Notes: a model not told the origin generated them from the sequence alone. Counted from the first letter of the stretch, positions 34,843 to 42,940 are shown. The stretch is DNA of 64,000 nt from Betaproteobacteria bacterium (GCA_016716535.1 JADJWD010000007.1:682001-746000); one strand, 5' to 3'. Program-made: numbers and translations.

Positions 34843-35202
34843 TCAATCGCCGAACGTGACCGTGCGGTCGGCCTTGATGCCGGCATCGACCAGCTGCCCG
34901 AGGCCGCTGATGCGGAAGCCCGGCGCCAGCACCTCGTCCTTGATGCCGCGGCGCAGCGCCGCGGCGACGCAGACGACGAGGTCGACGCCGTGCTCCTCCT
35001 TCAGCTTGCTCCAGCGGTTGACGATGTGGCGGTCGTCCTGCGGCGGCTCGGTGAGCCTGGTCGCGTTGTAGACACCATCGTGATAGAAGAAGACGCGCAT
35101 CACCTCGTGGCCACGGGCAATGGCCGCGGCGGCGAAGTTCCAGGCCGAGTCGGCGGCCTGGTGCGTGTACGGTCCCTCGCTGACCATCAGGGCGAATTTC
35201 AT
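34843..35202 (-). CDS. dsrE: DsrE, active subunit of the DsrEFH sulfur-transfer complex
   Basis: A 119-residue DsrE/TusD-like protein. The conserved sulfur-binding cysteine is present in DLVVCVAAALRRG near residue 78. It accepts persulfide sulfur, probably from TusA, and passes it on to DsrC. It lies 49 bases after dsrB in the same operon. Confidence 0.95.
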   Translation of the reverse strand: MKFALMVSEGPYTHQAADSAWNFAAAAIARGHEVMRVFFYHDGVYNATRLTEPPQDDRHIVNRWSKLKEEHGVDLVVCVAAALRRGIKDEVLAPGFRISGLGQLVDAGIKADRTVTFGD

Positions 35203-35251
35203 CGCTCGTTGCTCTTGCTTTCGCTTGCTCGGGCTCTGGCTGTCATGACCG

Positions 35252-36319
35252 TCAGAAGCGGATGTGCGTGCTGGCGTTCAGGTTGGCCCGCGAGCCGCGC
35301 CAGTCGTCGATCAGGTACTTCGTGAACGGCAGGTCGCACTTCTCGAAGAAGCGCGGCCAGCCGATGCGCTCGACCCAGTCGGAGAGGCGCTCCCAGCTGC
35401 GCGCGTCGGCCTTGTAGGTGTAGAGGATCTTCTTGACGATCTCGCTCACCTCGGGCCAGCGCGGCGGGTTGTTCGGCAGGCCGGAGGCGACCATCTTCAT
35501 GAAGGTCGGCTTGCCGCGCGCGTTGCTGTTCTTGCCGCCGACCCAGATCGCCAGCTTGCTGTGCTCGGGGTCGTTGATCTGCATCGGCGGGCACGGCGGG
35601 TAGCACGCGCCGCAGCAGATGCACTTCTTCTCGTCGACTTCGAGGCTGGGCTTGCCGTTGACGAGCGCTGGCCGGATGGCCGCCACCGGGCAGCGCGCGA
35701 CGACCGCCGGGCGCTCGCACATGTTGGCGACGAGATCGTGGTTGATCTTCGGCGGCTTGGTGTGCTGCACGATGATCGCGATGTCGGCCTGGCCGCCGCA
35801 GTTGATCTCGCAGCAACTCGTCGACAGGTGCACCCGGTTGGGCATCTCCTCGCGGATGAACTCGGCGTGCAGTTCGTCCATCAGCGCCTTCACGGCGCCC
35901 GAGGCGTCGGTGCCCGGGATGTCGCAGTGCAGCCAGCCCTGCGTGTGCGCGATCATGCTCACCGAGTTGCCGGTGCCGCCGACCGGGAAGCCGTTCTTCT
36001 GCAGAGCATCGACGAGCGGGGCGACCTTCTTCTCGTCGGCCACCATGAACTCGATGTTGCTGCGGATCGTGAAGCGCACGTGCCCTTCAGCGAACTTGTC
36101 GGCGATGTCGCACAGCTTGCGGATCGTGTAGACGTCCATCTGCCGCTGCGTGCCGGCGCGCACGCTCCAGACCTCGTCGCCGCTGTGCGCCACGTGGTGC
36201 AGCACGCCCGGACGCGGCCGGTCGTGGTACTTCCAGTTGCCGTAGTTCTTCAGCAGCGTGGGGTGCAGGAACGGCTTGTTGTCCGGTGCGCCGCTCTCGA
36301 TCGGGGTGCGATGGGCCAT
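35252..36319 (-). CDS. dsrB: DsrB, reverse dissimilatory sulfite reductase beta subunit
   Basis: A 355-residue sulfite-reductase subunit. The siroheme/[4Fe-4S] region has TSCCEINCGGQAD near residue 170 and the inserted ferredoxin domain has CICCGACYPPCPP near 235. Length and motifs are complete. It pairs with DsrA, 51 bases upstream. Presence of dsrEFH and dsrL, and no dsrD, shows the enzyme works in the oxidative direction here. Confidence 0.97.
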   Translation of the reverse strand: MAHRTPIESGAPDNKPFLHPTLLKNYGNWKYHDRPRPGVLHHVAHSGDEVWSVRAGTQRQMDVYTIRKLCDIADKFAEGHVRFTIRSNIEFMVADEKKVAPLVDALQKNGFPVGGTGNSVSMIAHTQGWLHCDIPGTDASGAVKALMDELHAEFIREEMPNRVHLSTSCCEINCGGQADIAIIVQHTKPPKINHDLVANMCERPAVVARCPVAAIRPALVNGKPSLEVDEKKCICCGACYPPCPPMQINDPEHSKLAIWVGGKNSNARGKPTFMKMVASGLPNNPPRWPEVSEIVKKILYTYKADARSWERLSDWVERIGWPRFFEKCDLPFTKYLIDDWRGSRANLNASTHIRF

Positions 36320-36370
36320 GGTGGTTGCGTGTCCTCGTGGCTCAGTCTGCGAAGTCCGCCAAATCCGCGC

Positions 36371-37696
36371 TCACGCGGCCTTGATCTCGATGACCTTCTT
36401 GGCCTTGCGCTCGTTCGCCTTGGCCACTTCGTCGTCCCAGCCGTCGGTGCGCACGTACGGGTTCGTCCGCGGCGTCGCGACCATGTTCGGGTCGATCTCG
36501 AGGCCGATGCCTTCGAGGAAGTTGACCAGGCCGATGCGCTCGATCATCTCGCCGGTGCGCTCGTGCTCGAGCGCGTTCTCGGCAAAGAAGTCGATCACCT
36601 TGCGGCCCAGCTCGACGAGCGCGTCGTAGTCCTCGTCGGTCTTCAGCGGCATGAACGGCACGACGACGGTGCCCATCAGGTCGCCGATCTTCAGCGTGCG
36701 CTTGCCGCCGACGAGGATGGTGGCGCCGGTGTCGGTGCCGTGCGCCAGCGCGCCGGTCATCACGTTGACGCAGTGCATGCAGCGCACGCAGTCCTTGTTG
36801 TCGATCTCGAGCGCGTGCGTGTCGCTGACCTTGACCGTCGTGAGGTGGGCTGCGCCGTCACCCGTGCGCAGCTCCTTCACTTCCCTGAGCATGATGGCCT
36901 TGGTCGGGCAGCGGGCGACGACGTCGTTGACGAGCTCGTTCATCCCGTGCTTGGCGAACCACTTGCGCGCCAGCGCCTCGTCGCTGCGCATGTTGTCGCG
37001 CCAGGTGCCGATGACGGCCATGTCGGCGCGCTGGATCGAGTTCATGCAGTCGTTGCTGCAGCCGCTGAACTTGAACTTGAACTTGTACGGCAGCGCCGGG
37101 CGGTGGATGTCGTCGGTGAAGGTGTTGATCACCTGCCGGTGCGCGCGCGCCTCGTCGAAGCAGCTCTGCTCGCAGCGCGCCGCGCCGACGCAGCTCATGC
37201 TCGTGCGCACCGCGGGGCCGGCGCCGCCGAGGTCGAAGCCCATCTCGTTGAGCTCGTCGAAGGCGGTCTGCACGTCGGGCGTCTTGGCGCCCTGGAACAT
37301 GATGTCGCCGCTCTGGCCGTGGAAGGCGATGAGGCCGGTGCCATGCTTCTCCCACACGTCGCACATCTTGCGCAGCACGTCGGTCGTGTAGTGCATGCCC
37401 GGCGGCGGCTGGATGCGCAGCGTGTGCAACTCGGCCGCGTCGGGGTAGACGGGCGTGCCGTCTTCGTTCTTCAGCTCGGTGAAGCGCGGGATGACGCCGC
37501 CGCCGTAGCCGAACACGCCGACCGTGCCGCCCTTCCAGTACCCCTTCTTCGTGCGGTAGCTGGTCTCGAGCGTGCCGAGCAGGTCGACGACGTAGTCCTT
37601 GTCTTTCGCCAGGCGTTTGAGGCCCGTGACGAAACTCGGCCAGGGTCCGCTCTCGAGCTGGTCGAGCAGCGGCGTGTCATGCGGCTTCTTGGCCAT
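36371..37696 (-). CDS. dsrA: DsrA, reverse dissimilatory sulfite reductase alpha subunit
   Basis: A 441-residue sulfite-reductase subunit. Siroheme/[4Fe-4S] ligands appear as CVGAARCEQSC (C-x5-C) near residue 175 and GCSNDCMNS (C-x3-C) near 216; the ferredoxin insert has CPTKAI and CVRCMHC. The ATG at 37696 follows a GGAGA. It is the first gene of a 15-gene operon running to cobA. It oxidises sulfide/persulfide-level sulfur to sulfite with DsrC and DsrL. Confidence 0.97.
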   Translation of the reverse strand: MAKKPHDTPLLDQLESGPWPSFVTGLKRLAKDKDYVVDLLGTLETSYRTKKGYWKGGTVGVFGYGGGVIPRFTELKNEDGTPVYPDAAELHTLRIQPPPGMHYTTDVLRKMCDVWEKHGTGLIAFHGQSGDIMFQGAKTPDVQTAFDELNEMGFDLGGAGPAVRTSMSCVGAARCEQSCFDEARAHRQVINTFTDDIHRPALPYKFKFKFSGCSNDCMNSIQRADMAVIGTWRDNMRSDEALARKWFAKHGMNELVNDVVARCPTKAIMLREVKELRTGDGAAHLTTVKVSDTHALEIDNKDCVRCMHCVNVMTGALAHGTDTGATILVGGKRTLKIGDLMGTVVVPFMPLKTDEDYDALVELGRKVIDFFAENALEHERTGEMIERIGLVNFLEGIGLEIDPNMVATPRTNPYVRTDGWDDEVAKANERKAKKVIEIKAA

Positions 37697-37839
37697 CGGC
37701 AAGTCTCCAGTTGTCGCGGGCCGGTCGGATGCGAGCAGATGGCGCTCCACTCGCCGGGGCCGAATCCTCGCCGCCCAGGGCCCGGACCGCCATCACTCCC
37801 GCGGGTAGATCACGATAGACCGCGGGGAGTGCGCAGGCA

Positions 37840-37855
37840 CTACCCGGATGGGCTA
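37840..37855. promoter_or_regulatory. Candidate regulator site between dsrA and the accessory operon
   Basis: CTACCC-GGAT-GGGCTA lies in the 285-base gap between divergent dsrA and the 37982 operon. It matches motifs at 6829-6844 (soeA) and 46985-47000 (tusA). It is 144 bases from the dsrA start and 127 from the other start. No other gene or RNA is evident in this gap. Confidence 0.5.
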
Positions 37856-37981
37856 TCCACCGCCACCCCGTTCCGGGTATGGACGCTCGGGCGGCCGCTC
37901 ACGCTCAATGCCGCCTTCCCCGGCCGCGCCGACTCTCGCCGCGTTCCTCGAACATTGCGCTCGAACATTGCGCCTCGCGCC

Positions 37982-38239
37982 ATGCCCCGCATCACGCCGC
38001 TGACGCAGCTGCGCGTCCCCCTGGGCGGCCAGCAGATCGAGCTGCAGCAGCTCGACCACGACGCCGGCGGCATGAGCCTCCTGCGCACGCGCATTCGCGA
38101 AGGCAGCCGCTTCACCGTCTTCGACATCGACCCGGTGACCGCGCAGACCTGGGGCGAGGCGCTGCTGGCGTGGGCGCGCGCGCAGCCCGACGCCACGGCG
38201 CCGGCGGCAAACGACCCCGGCCGGCCTGCCGAACCGTGA
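37982..38239 (+). CDS. Small unknown protein, first gene of the dsr-divergent operon
   Basis: An 85-residue cytoplasmic protein with no signal peptide, membrane segment or cysteine. It begins MPRITPLTQLRVPLGGQQI and includes an FTVFDIDPVTAQTWGEALLAWA segment that looks like a folded core, followed by a disordered Pro/Ala tail. I do not recognise a characterised family. Its stop overlaps the next start in a GTGA, so it is coupled to the Cas6/Cmx6-like gene. Confidence 0.65.
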   Translation: MPRITPLTQLRVPLGGQQIELQQLDHDAGGMSLLRTRIREGSRFTVFDIDPVTAQTWGEALLAWARAQPDATAPAANDPGRPAEP

Positions 38240-38913
38240 CCTCCCTGCGCGACGCCGACGACAACGCCGTGACGAACGGCGACAGCGCCTCCACGCCGGG
38301 CAACGACGTGCTCGACCTCGCCTTCGCCGTGCAAGGCCGCGAGCTGCCGCGCGCGCACCGCGCCGCGCTCGCCGCGGCGCTGCAACGCGCGCTGCCGTGG
38401 CTCGACGAGGCCGGCGGCATGGCCGTGCACCGCCTGAACGTCGCCACCGGCGGCGGGCCGGTGGCGCTGCTGTCGGGCCGCACGCGGCTGACGCTGCGGC
38501 TGCCGCGCCGCCTGGCGCCCGCGGCCGCGCAGCTGTGCGGCACGACGCTCGACGTGGCCGGCCAGCCGCTGGTGATCGGCGCCGCGCACGAGCGCGAGTT
38601 GCTCGCCTTCGGCACCCTCTTTGCGCACTTCGTCGCCGCCGAAGGCGCCGCCGCCGAGGGCGACGAGGCCGCGTTCTTGAACGACGTGCAACGCGAGCTG
38701 GCCACTTTAGGCGTGCAGGCGCGCGCCATCTGCGGCCGCCACCAGCGGGTCGAAGGCGGCGCGCTCGGCGGCTACAGCCTGATGCTCGACCACCTCGACG
38801 CGGCCGCCTCGCGGCGCGTGCAATCGCGCGGCCTCGGCCGGCATCGCCTGTGGGGCTGCGGCGTCTTCGTGCCGCACCGCTCGGCGGCGGCCGTCGGCCT
38901 GCCGCCGGAGTAG
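38236..38913 (+). CDS. Orphan Cas6/Cmx6-like RAMP-fold protein
   Basis: A 225-residue protein resembling the Cas6/Cmx6 family of type I-MYXAN CRISPR systems. The core starts at VLDLAFAVQGRELP (residue 25), with the candidate catalytic His41 in LPRAH. A glycine-rich RAMP loop GLGRHRLWGCG occupies residues 199-209, exactly G-h-G-x5-G-h-G. No repeat array, cas1/cas2 or effector genes occur in the window. It is coupled to the small gene upstream and sits 58 bases before the DsrC paralogue. An RNA-binding or RNA-cutting role outside CRISPR is inference; I recall such orphans in other sulfur oxidisers but cannot check here. Confidence 0.8.
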   Translation: MTSLRDADDNAVTNGDSASTPGNDVLDLAFAVQGRELPRAHRAALAAALQRALPWLDEAGGMAVHRLNVATGGGPVALLSGRTRLTLRLPRRLAPAAAQLCGTTLDVAGQPLVIGAAHERELLAFGTLFAHFVAAEGAAAEGDEAAFLNDVQRELATLGVQARAICGRHQRVEGGALGGYSLMLDHLDAAASRRVQSRGLGRHRLWGCGVFVPHRSAAAVGLPPE

Positions 38914-38971
38914 GCCCGCGTACGGCCATCCACGCATCGATCCTTCATCAACGACAGGAGACACTCGACCG

Positions 38972-39301
38972 ATGGGCTACACCGTCAACGGCACCGAACT
39001 CGAAACCGACGCCGAGGGCTATCTGCTCGAAGCCGACTACAGCGACGAGGTCGTGCACGTCATCGCCGCCGCCGAGGGCATCACCCTCACCGACGACCAC
39101 TGGAAGGTCATCAACTACCTGCGCGGCGAGTACCGCGAGCAAGGCCACACGCCGAACTTCCGCGCCATGCTCAAGGGCCTGGAAGACGTGCTGCCCGGCT
39201 GCGACAGCAAGGCGCTGTACGAACTCTTCCCGGTCGGCCCGGCCAAGCAGGGCGCGAAGGTCGCGGGCCTGCCGCAGCCGCTGGGCAAAGGCGGGTATTG
39301 A
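38972..39301 (+). CDS. rspA: DsrC/TusE-family paralogue lacking the C-terminal cysteines (RspA-type)
   Basis: A 109-residue DsrC-fold protein. It shares the MG.xVNGTELETDAEGYL start and the LYELFPVGPAKQGAKVAGLPQP arm with DsrC, but both redox positions are lost: glycine replaces the first cysteine and the end reads LGKGGY. Proteins of this type have been called RspA and suggested to be regulatory rather than sulfur-carrying. A single internal cysteine remains (PGCDSK). A GACAGGAGACA Shine-Dalgarno region precedes the ATG. Confidence 0.88.
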   Translation: MGYTVNGTELETDAEGYLLEADYSDEVVHVIAAAEGITLTDDHWKVINYLRGEYREQGHTPNFRAMLKGLEDVLPGCDSKALYELFPVGPAKQGAKVAGLPQPLGKGGY

Positions 39302-39303
39302 CG

Positions 39304-40050
39304 ATGACGACGCCCGCGCCGCGTTCGCCGCACGCCCCGCAATCGCCGCACACCCCGCCGGCGATGCGCATCAAGAGCCGCTGGTTCGGCGGCGAAGGCG
39401 CGGCTGCGCAGAAAAGCCCGGCCGAGCAGGGCAGCGCGATGGCGTTCATCGTCTGGCGCGTCGCGGTGCAGATGCTCAAGCGCATGCGCGCCGCCGGTTT
39501 CGACATCGACGCCGGCGCGCCGTACTTCGCCTTCGTGCGCGAGGTGCTGGTGTTCCTCGCCGTCGTCGCCGACCGCATCGCGCACGCGCGCATGGCCCCC
39601 GAGGCGCGCGAGGCATTTGTCGTCGCGCTCGTGCGGCACGTGGCGCGGCATCTGCAAGAGAACGCCGACGATCTGCTGGGCCCGCCGTCGCCCGGCGAGG
39701 CCGGGCACGGCGAACAGTTCATCGACCTCTTCAACGAACTGGCCGGGCACTACGCCGAGTTCGGCGCGGCGCCGCAGGCGCGATCGGGCGGGGCGGCGAA
39801 GAAGGAAGGGGCGGCCGAGGGAGCCGAGTCGGCCGACGCCGGCTTCGAGCCCGACTTCGCGTTTGTGCGCTACCTCGGCGTGCGCCTCGAGCCGGTGCTC
39901 GGCGAGCACGACCGCCGCTGGGTGCTCGACCAGGTGATGGCGATCGAGGCCCCCGAGGCACTGCAGATCGTGCAGCGTTCGATGCGCGAGCTGTTCGACC
40001 CGACGCCGCCTCGTCGCAGCGGGCGGCGCGGCGCGATGACCGGGGAGTAA
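39304..40050 (+). CDS. Conserved-looking unknown protein of the dsr-divergent operon
   Basis: A 248-residue cytoplasmic protein, mostly helical by composition, with no cysteine. A folded block runs from RIKSRWFGGEG (residue 22) through VREVLVFLAVVADR to about residue 145. A low-complexity Gly/Ala/Lys linker follows near residues 160-180, then a second helical block. I do not recognise the family. ATG at 39304 follows the rspA stop by two bases, and the next gene starts four bases after its stop, so it is firmly in the operon. Confidence 0.7.
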   Translation: MTTPAPRSPHAPQSPHTPPAMRIKSRWFGGEGAAAQKSPAEQGSAMAFIVWRVAVQMLKRMRAAGFDIDAGAPYFAFVREVLVFLAVVADRIAHARMAPEAREAFVVALVRHVARHLQENADDLLGPPSPGEAGHGEQFIDLFNELAGHYAEFGAAPQARSGGAAKKEGAAEGAESADAGFEPDFAFVRYLGVRLEPVLGEHDRRWVLDQVMAIEAPEALQIVQRSMRELFDPTPPRRSGRRGAMTGE

Positions 40051-40054
40051 CGCC

Positions 40055-41038
40055 GTGAGCGCGATGCCCGCTTCGCTTGCCACGCTGACCGATCGCGACG
40101 CGGCGCGCGCGGCATCGCCCTTCGACCTCGACGACGACGCCACCTACCGCCGCTGGCGCGCCTGGAAACTCGCGCACCACGCGCGCACGGCCGACGACCT
40201 GCTCGTCGACCTCGCCGACCCGCGCCGGCTCACCCCGCCCGAGCGGCGGCGCCTCCTTGACACCATCGCCCGCCACGGCGCCGCGGTGTATCGCTCGCCG
40301 CACACCGAGGAAGACCCGGCGCTGCCGCGCGCGCTCGGCGCACAGCTCGGCCTCGTGCAGCTCGACGCCAACTGGCTGGCCGACGAAGACGGGCTGTCGC
40401 GCATCACCGTCGCCGCGCACAGGCCGGCGACCGGCGAAGACGAACGTTCATCGACCCGCGGCGAATTCATCCCCTACACCGACCGTGCCATCGGCTGGCA
40501 CACCGACGGCTACTACCACCCGGATGCGCGGCGCATCCTCAGCATGGTGCTGCACTGCGTGCGCCCGGCGCGCACCGGCGGCGAGACGTCGGTCGTCGAC
40601 CACGCCCTCGTCTACATCGCGCTGCGCGACCGCGCCCCCGAGCTGATCCGTGCGCTGATGCACCCCGAAGCGATGGTGATCCCGGCGCGCGACGACGAGG
40701 CCGGCACGGCGCGCGCCGCGCAAGGCGGGCCCGTCTTCAGCGTCGTCGACGGCGTGCACCTGCACATGCGCTACACGGCGCGCACGCGCAGCATCGCCTG
40801 GCGCGACGACGAGGCGACGCGCACCGCCGCGGCGGCAATCACCGAACTGCTGGCCGCGCCGATGCCCGGCCTCGTGCGCCTGACGCTGGCGCCGGGCATG
40901 GGCCTCGTCGGCGCCAACGTGCTGCACGCGCGCAGCGCCTTCGCCGACGACCCCGCCGCGCCGCGCCTGCTGTACCGCGCGCGTTATCTCGACCGCGTGC
41001 ACGCCGACGACGTGGAGGCGCCTTGGCGCACTGGGTGA
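40055..41038 (+). CDS. TauD/TfdA-like Fe(II)/2-oxoglutarate dioxygenase
   Basis: A 327-residue protein of the TauD/TfdA family. The iron-binding HxD motif is IGWHTDGYYH near residue 148, the distal histidine is in ANVLHARSAF near 289 and the 2-oxoglutarate arginine probably lies in LLYRARYLDR near 308, so the active site seems complete. TauD releases sulfite from taurine, but the substrate cannot be read from sequence and no taurine or sulfonate transporter is nearby. The GTG start at 40055 lies four bases after the preceding stop. Confidence 0.8.
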   Translation: MSAMPASLATLTDRDAARAASPFDLDDDATYRRWRAWKLAHHARTADDLLVDLADPRRLTPPERRRLLDTIARHGAAVYRSPHTEEDPALPRALGAQLGLVQLDANWLADEDGLSRITVAAHRPATGEDERSSTRGEFIPYTDRAIGWHTDGYYHPDARRILSMVLHCVRPARTGGETSVVDHALVYIALRDRAPELIRALMHPEAMVIPARDDEAGTARAAQGGPVFSVVDGVHLHMRYTARTRSIAWRDDEATRTAAAAITELLAAPMPGLVRLTLAPGMGLVGANVLHARSAFADDPAAPRLLYRARYLDRVHADDVEAPWRTG

Positions 41039-42498
41039 CGATCTGGCGCGCCGCGCAGCTGGTGGGCGTGCCGCGCGGCACGTTGCAGCAGCGTGTGCGC
41101 GCCGGCGAGTTGCCGCTCAACGACGGCCTCGTCTCCACCGAGGCGCTGCTGGCGCTGTACCCGCAGGCGCGGCTGGAGGAATCGGGCCTGCTCGAACGCG
41201 TCGTGCAGATCCGCGACGAGGCCTTCGGCCGGCGGCTGCGCGAGCGCGTGCTGCCCGGCCAGGAGGTGCTGGCGCAGCGCCTGTTCCAGCAGAGCCAGGA
41301 GCTGGCCGACGTGCAGCGCCATCTGCAGCGGTATCACGCGCTGGTGCTGGCGCTGCGCGACCGGCTGCGCTTGCTCGACGCCGAGGCGGGCGGCTCCGAC
41401 CCGCGCTTCACCGACGTGCTGCGCCAGTTGAACGACGGGCTGGCGCAGGCCCTGGCCACCGAACCGGTCGACATGCTGGATGTGATGGACGACTTGCTCA
41501 AGGTCGTGTCGGCGCAGGTGACGGTGCGCCCGAGCGGCCACCAGTTCATCGTCGAAGGCCGCGACAGCCTGCTCGCCGCGGGCACGAAGGCGGGGCTGAA
41601 GCTGAACTACGGCTGCGGCAACGGCAGTTGCGGCATGTGCAAGGTGCGCGTCACCGGCGGCCAGGTGGCGCGCGTGATGCACAGCGACTACCCGCTGTCG
41701 GAAACCGAGAAGGCGCAAGGCTACGTGCTCGCCTGCGCGCACACCGCCGCCAGCGCCGAGCTGACGATGGAGACGCTGGAGGCTGGCGGCCCCGAGGACA
41801 TCCCGGCGCAGACGATCGTCAGCAGCGTGCGCGCGGTGCGTGAACTGGCACCCGACACGATGCTGCTGCATCTGCAGACGCCGCGCTCGCACCGGCTGCG
41901 CTTCCTGGCCGGGCAATGGGTGACGCTGGGCCTGGCCGACGGCGACGACACGCACGCCGCGCACGCGGTGGCGAGCTGCCCGTGCGACGACCGCAACCTG
42001 CTCTTCCACGTGCCGCGGCGCGACGACGACCCGGTGGCCGCGCGCCTGTTCGGTGGCGGCCTGAAGGTCGGCGACAACGTCACCGTGCACGGGCCGAGCG
42101 GCCGCTTCGTGCTCGACGAGACGCCGATGCCGCTGGTCTTTGCAGCCTGCGACACCGGCTTCGCGCCGGTGAAGAGCCTGATCGAACACGCGCTGGCCCT
42201 CGACGCGGCGCCGACGATTGCGCTGTTCTGGCTGACCACGCGCCCCGACGGGCACTACATGGCCAACCAGTGCCGCGCCTGGAGCGAGGCGCTCGACACC
42301 TTCGAGGTGAACCTGGCGACACACACCGACGCGGCGATCGGCGCCGGGCAGATGGCGATGTCGATGCGCGCCGACCTGTTCGACATCGACAGCGCGTTCT
42401 ACGTCGCGGGGCCCGCGGCGTTCGTCGAGGCGCTGTGCGCCGACCTGCGTGCCGCCGGCGTGCCGCAGGCGCAGATCCGCGCCGAGGTGATGCCGTGA
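41023..42498 (+). CDS. Helix-turn-helix / [2Fe-2S] ferredoxin / flavin-NAD reductase fusion
   Basis: A 491-residue fusion. Residues 1-48 resemble a MerR-like helix-turn-helix, followed by a long charged helical linker to about 165. A plant-type [2Fe-2S] domain has Cys198, Cys203, Cys206 and Cys238 (C-x4-C-x2-C-x31-C). A ferredoxin-NADP reductase-like FAD and NAD region follows, but the usual RxYS flavin motif reads HAVAS. TTG at 41023 has GGAGG four bases upstream; GTG at 41035 (GTGA overlap) is the alternative. A redox-sensing DNA-binding enzyme is an attractive reading but is inference. Confidence 0.78.
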   Translation: MAHWVTIWRAAQLVGVPRGTLQQRVRAGELPLNDGLVSTEALLALYPQARLEESGLLERVVQIRDEAFGRRLRERVLPGQEVLAQRLFQQSQELADVQRHLQRYHALVLALRDRLRLLDAEAGGSDPRFTDVLRQLNDGLAQALATEPVDMLDVMDDLLKVVSAQVTVRPSGHQFIVEGRDSLLAAGTKAGLKLNYGCGNGSCGMCKVRVTGGQVARVMHSDYPLSETEKAQGYVLACAHTAASAELTMETLEAGGPEDIPAQTIVSSVRAVRELAPDTMLLHLQTPRSHRLRFLAGQWVTLGLADGDDTHAAHAVASCPCDDRNLLFHVPRRDDDPVAARLFGGGLKVGDNVTVHGPSGRFVLDETPMPLVFAACDTGFAPVKSLIEHALALDAAPTIALFWLTTRPDGHYMANQCRAWSEALDTFEVNLATHTDAAIGAGQMAMSMRADLFDIDSAFYVAGPAAFVEALCADLRAAGVPQAQIRAEVMP

Positions 42499-42851
42499 GG
42501 GCGCCTGTCGCGTCGACCTTCGGCGACGACGAGGCGGCGTGCAGCGGCAGCGAGTGCTTCGCGCTGCGGGTGCTCGGCGAAGACATGGCGCCGGAGTTCC
42601 AGCACGGCGAGATCATCGTCATCGAGCCCGGCGGCGTGGCGCGCGACGGCAGCTACGTGCTCGCGCGGCTCGGCGACGAGTGGTTGTTCCGTCAATTGCG
42701 CGGCGGGACCGGGCAATGGCGGCTCGAGGCGCTGAACCCCGCGTGCCGCGAGCACGCGCGCGTGCCGCTGGAAGACCTGGCTGCCGTGCACGGCGTCGTC
42801 ATCCAGAAGGCGGTGCCGGGGCGGCGAAGGCTGTCGCGGTTCTACGTGTGA
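42495..42851 (+). CDS. S24/LexA-fold protein without catalytic Ser-Lys dyad
   Basis: A 118-residue protein made of the beta-strand core of the S24 (LexA/CI) peptidase domain, seen in LRVLGEDMAPEFQHGEIIVIEP and GSYVLARLGDEWLFRQL. The normal catalytic serine position is Asp30 and the normal lysine position is Arg66, so self-cleavage is not expected. There is no DNA-binding domain. GTG start overlaps the preceding stop. It may act as a binding or dimerisation module for its operon partners; function unknown. Confidence 0.72.
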   Translation: MRAPVASTFGDDEAACSGSECFALRVLGEDMAPEFQHGEIIVIEPGGVARDGSYVLARLGDEWLFRQLRGGTGQWRLEALNPACREHARVPLEDLAAVHGVVIQKAVPGRRRLSRFYV

Positions 42852-42891
42852 GACCGGGTCGCGGTCGAGGGCCCAGATTCGTTGTCCCAAT

Positions 42892-42940
42892 CCGTTCGCG
42901 CTGAGCCCTTCGACAAGCTCAGGACAGGCCCTGTCGAAGC
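42892..42940. repeat. CTTCGACAAGCTCAG-family dispersed repeat
   Basis: Two opposed copies of a short repeat (GCTGAGCCCTTCGACAAGC and GGCCCTGTCGAAGC) lie between the S24-like and 78-residue genes. Related copies occur at 44961, 59490-59554 and 62632-62722. This family is common in high-GC proteobacterial genomes. The pair can form a small hairpin and may separate the upstream operon from 43010. Confidence 0.75.

Noticed and set aside
1987..37696. A sulfate-reducing (reductive) dsr/apr/qmo system
   Set aside because: dsrEFH, dsrL, soeABC and fccAB are present and dsrD is absent, which marks the oxidative pathway.
38972..39301. A second functional DsrC
   Set aside because: Both C-terminal cysteines needed for sulfur transfer are absent.
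42495..42851. A LexA/CI-type phage repressor
   Set aside because: No DNA-binding domain, no catalytic dyad, and no phage genes nearby.
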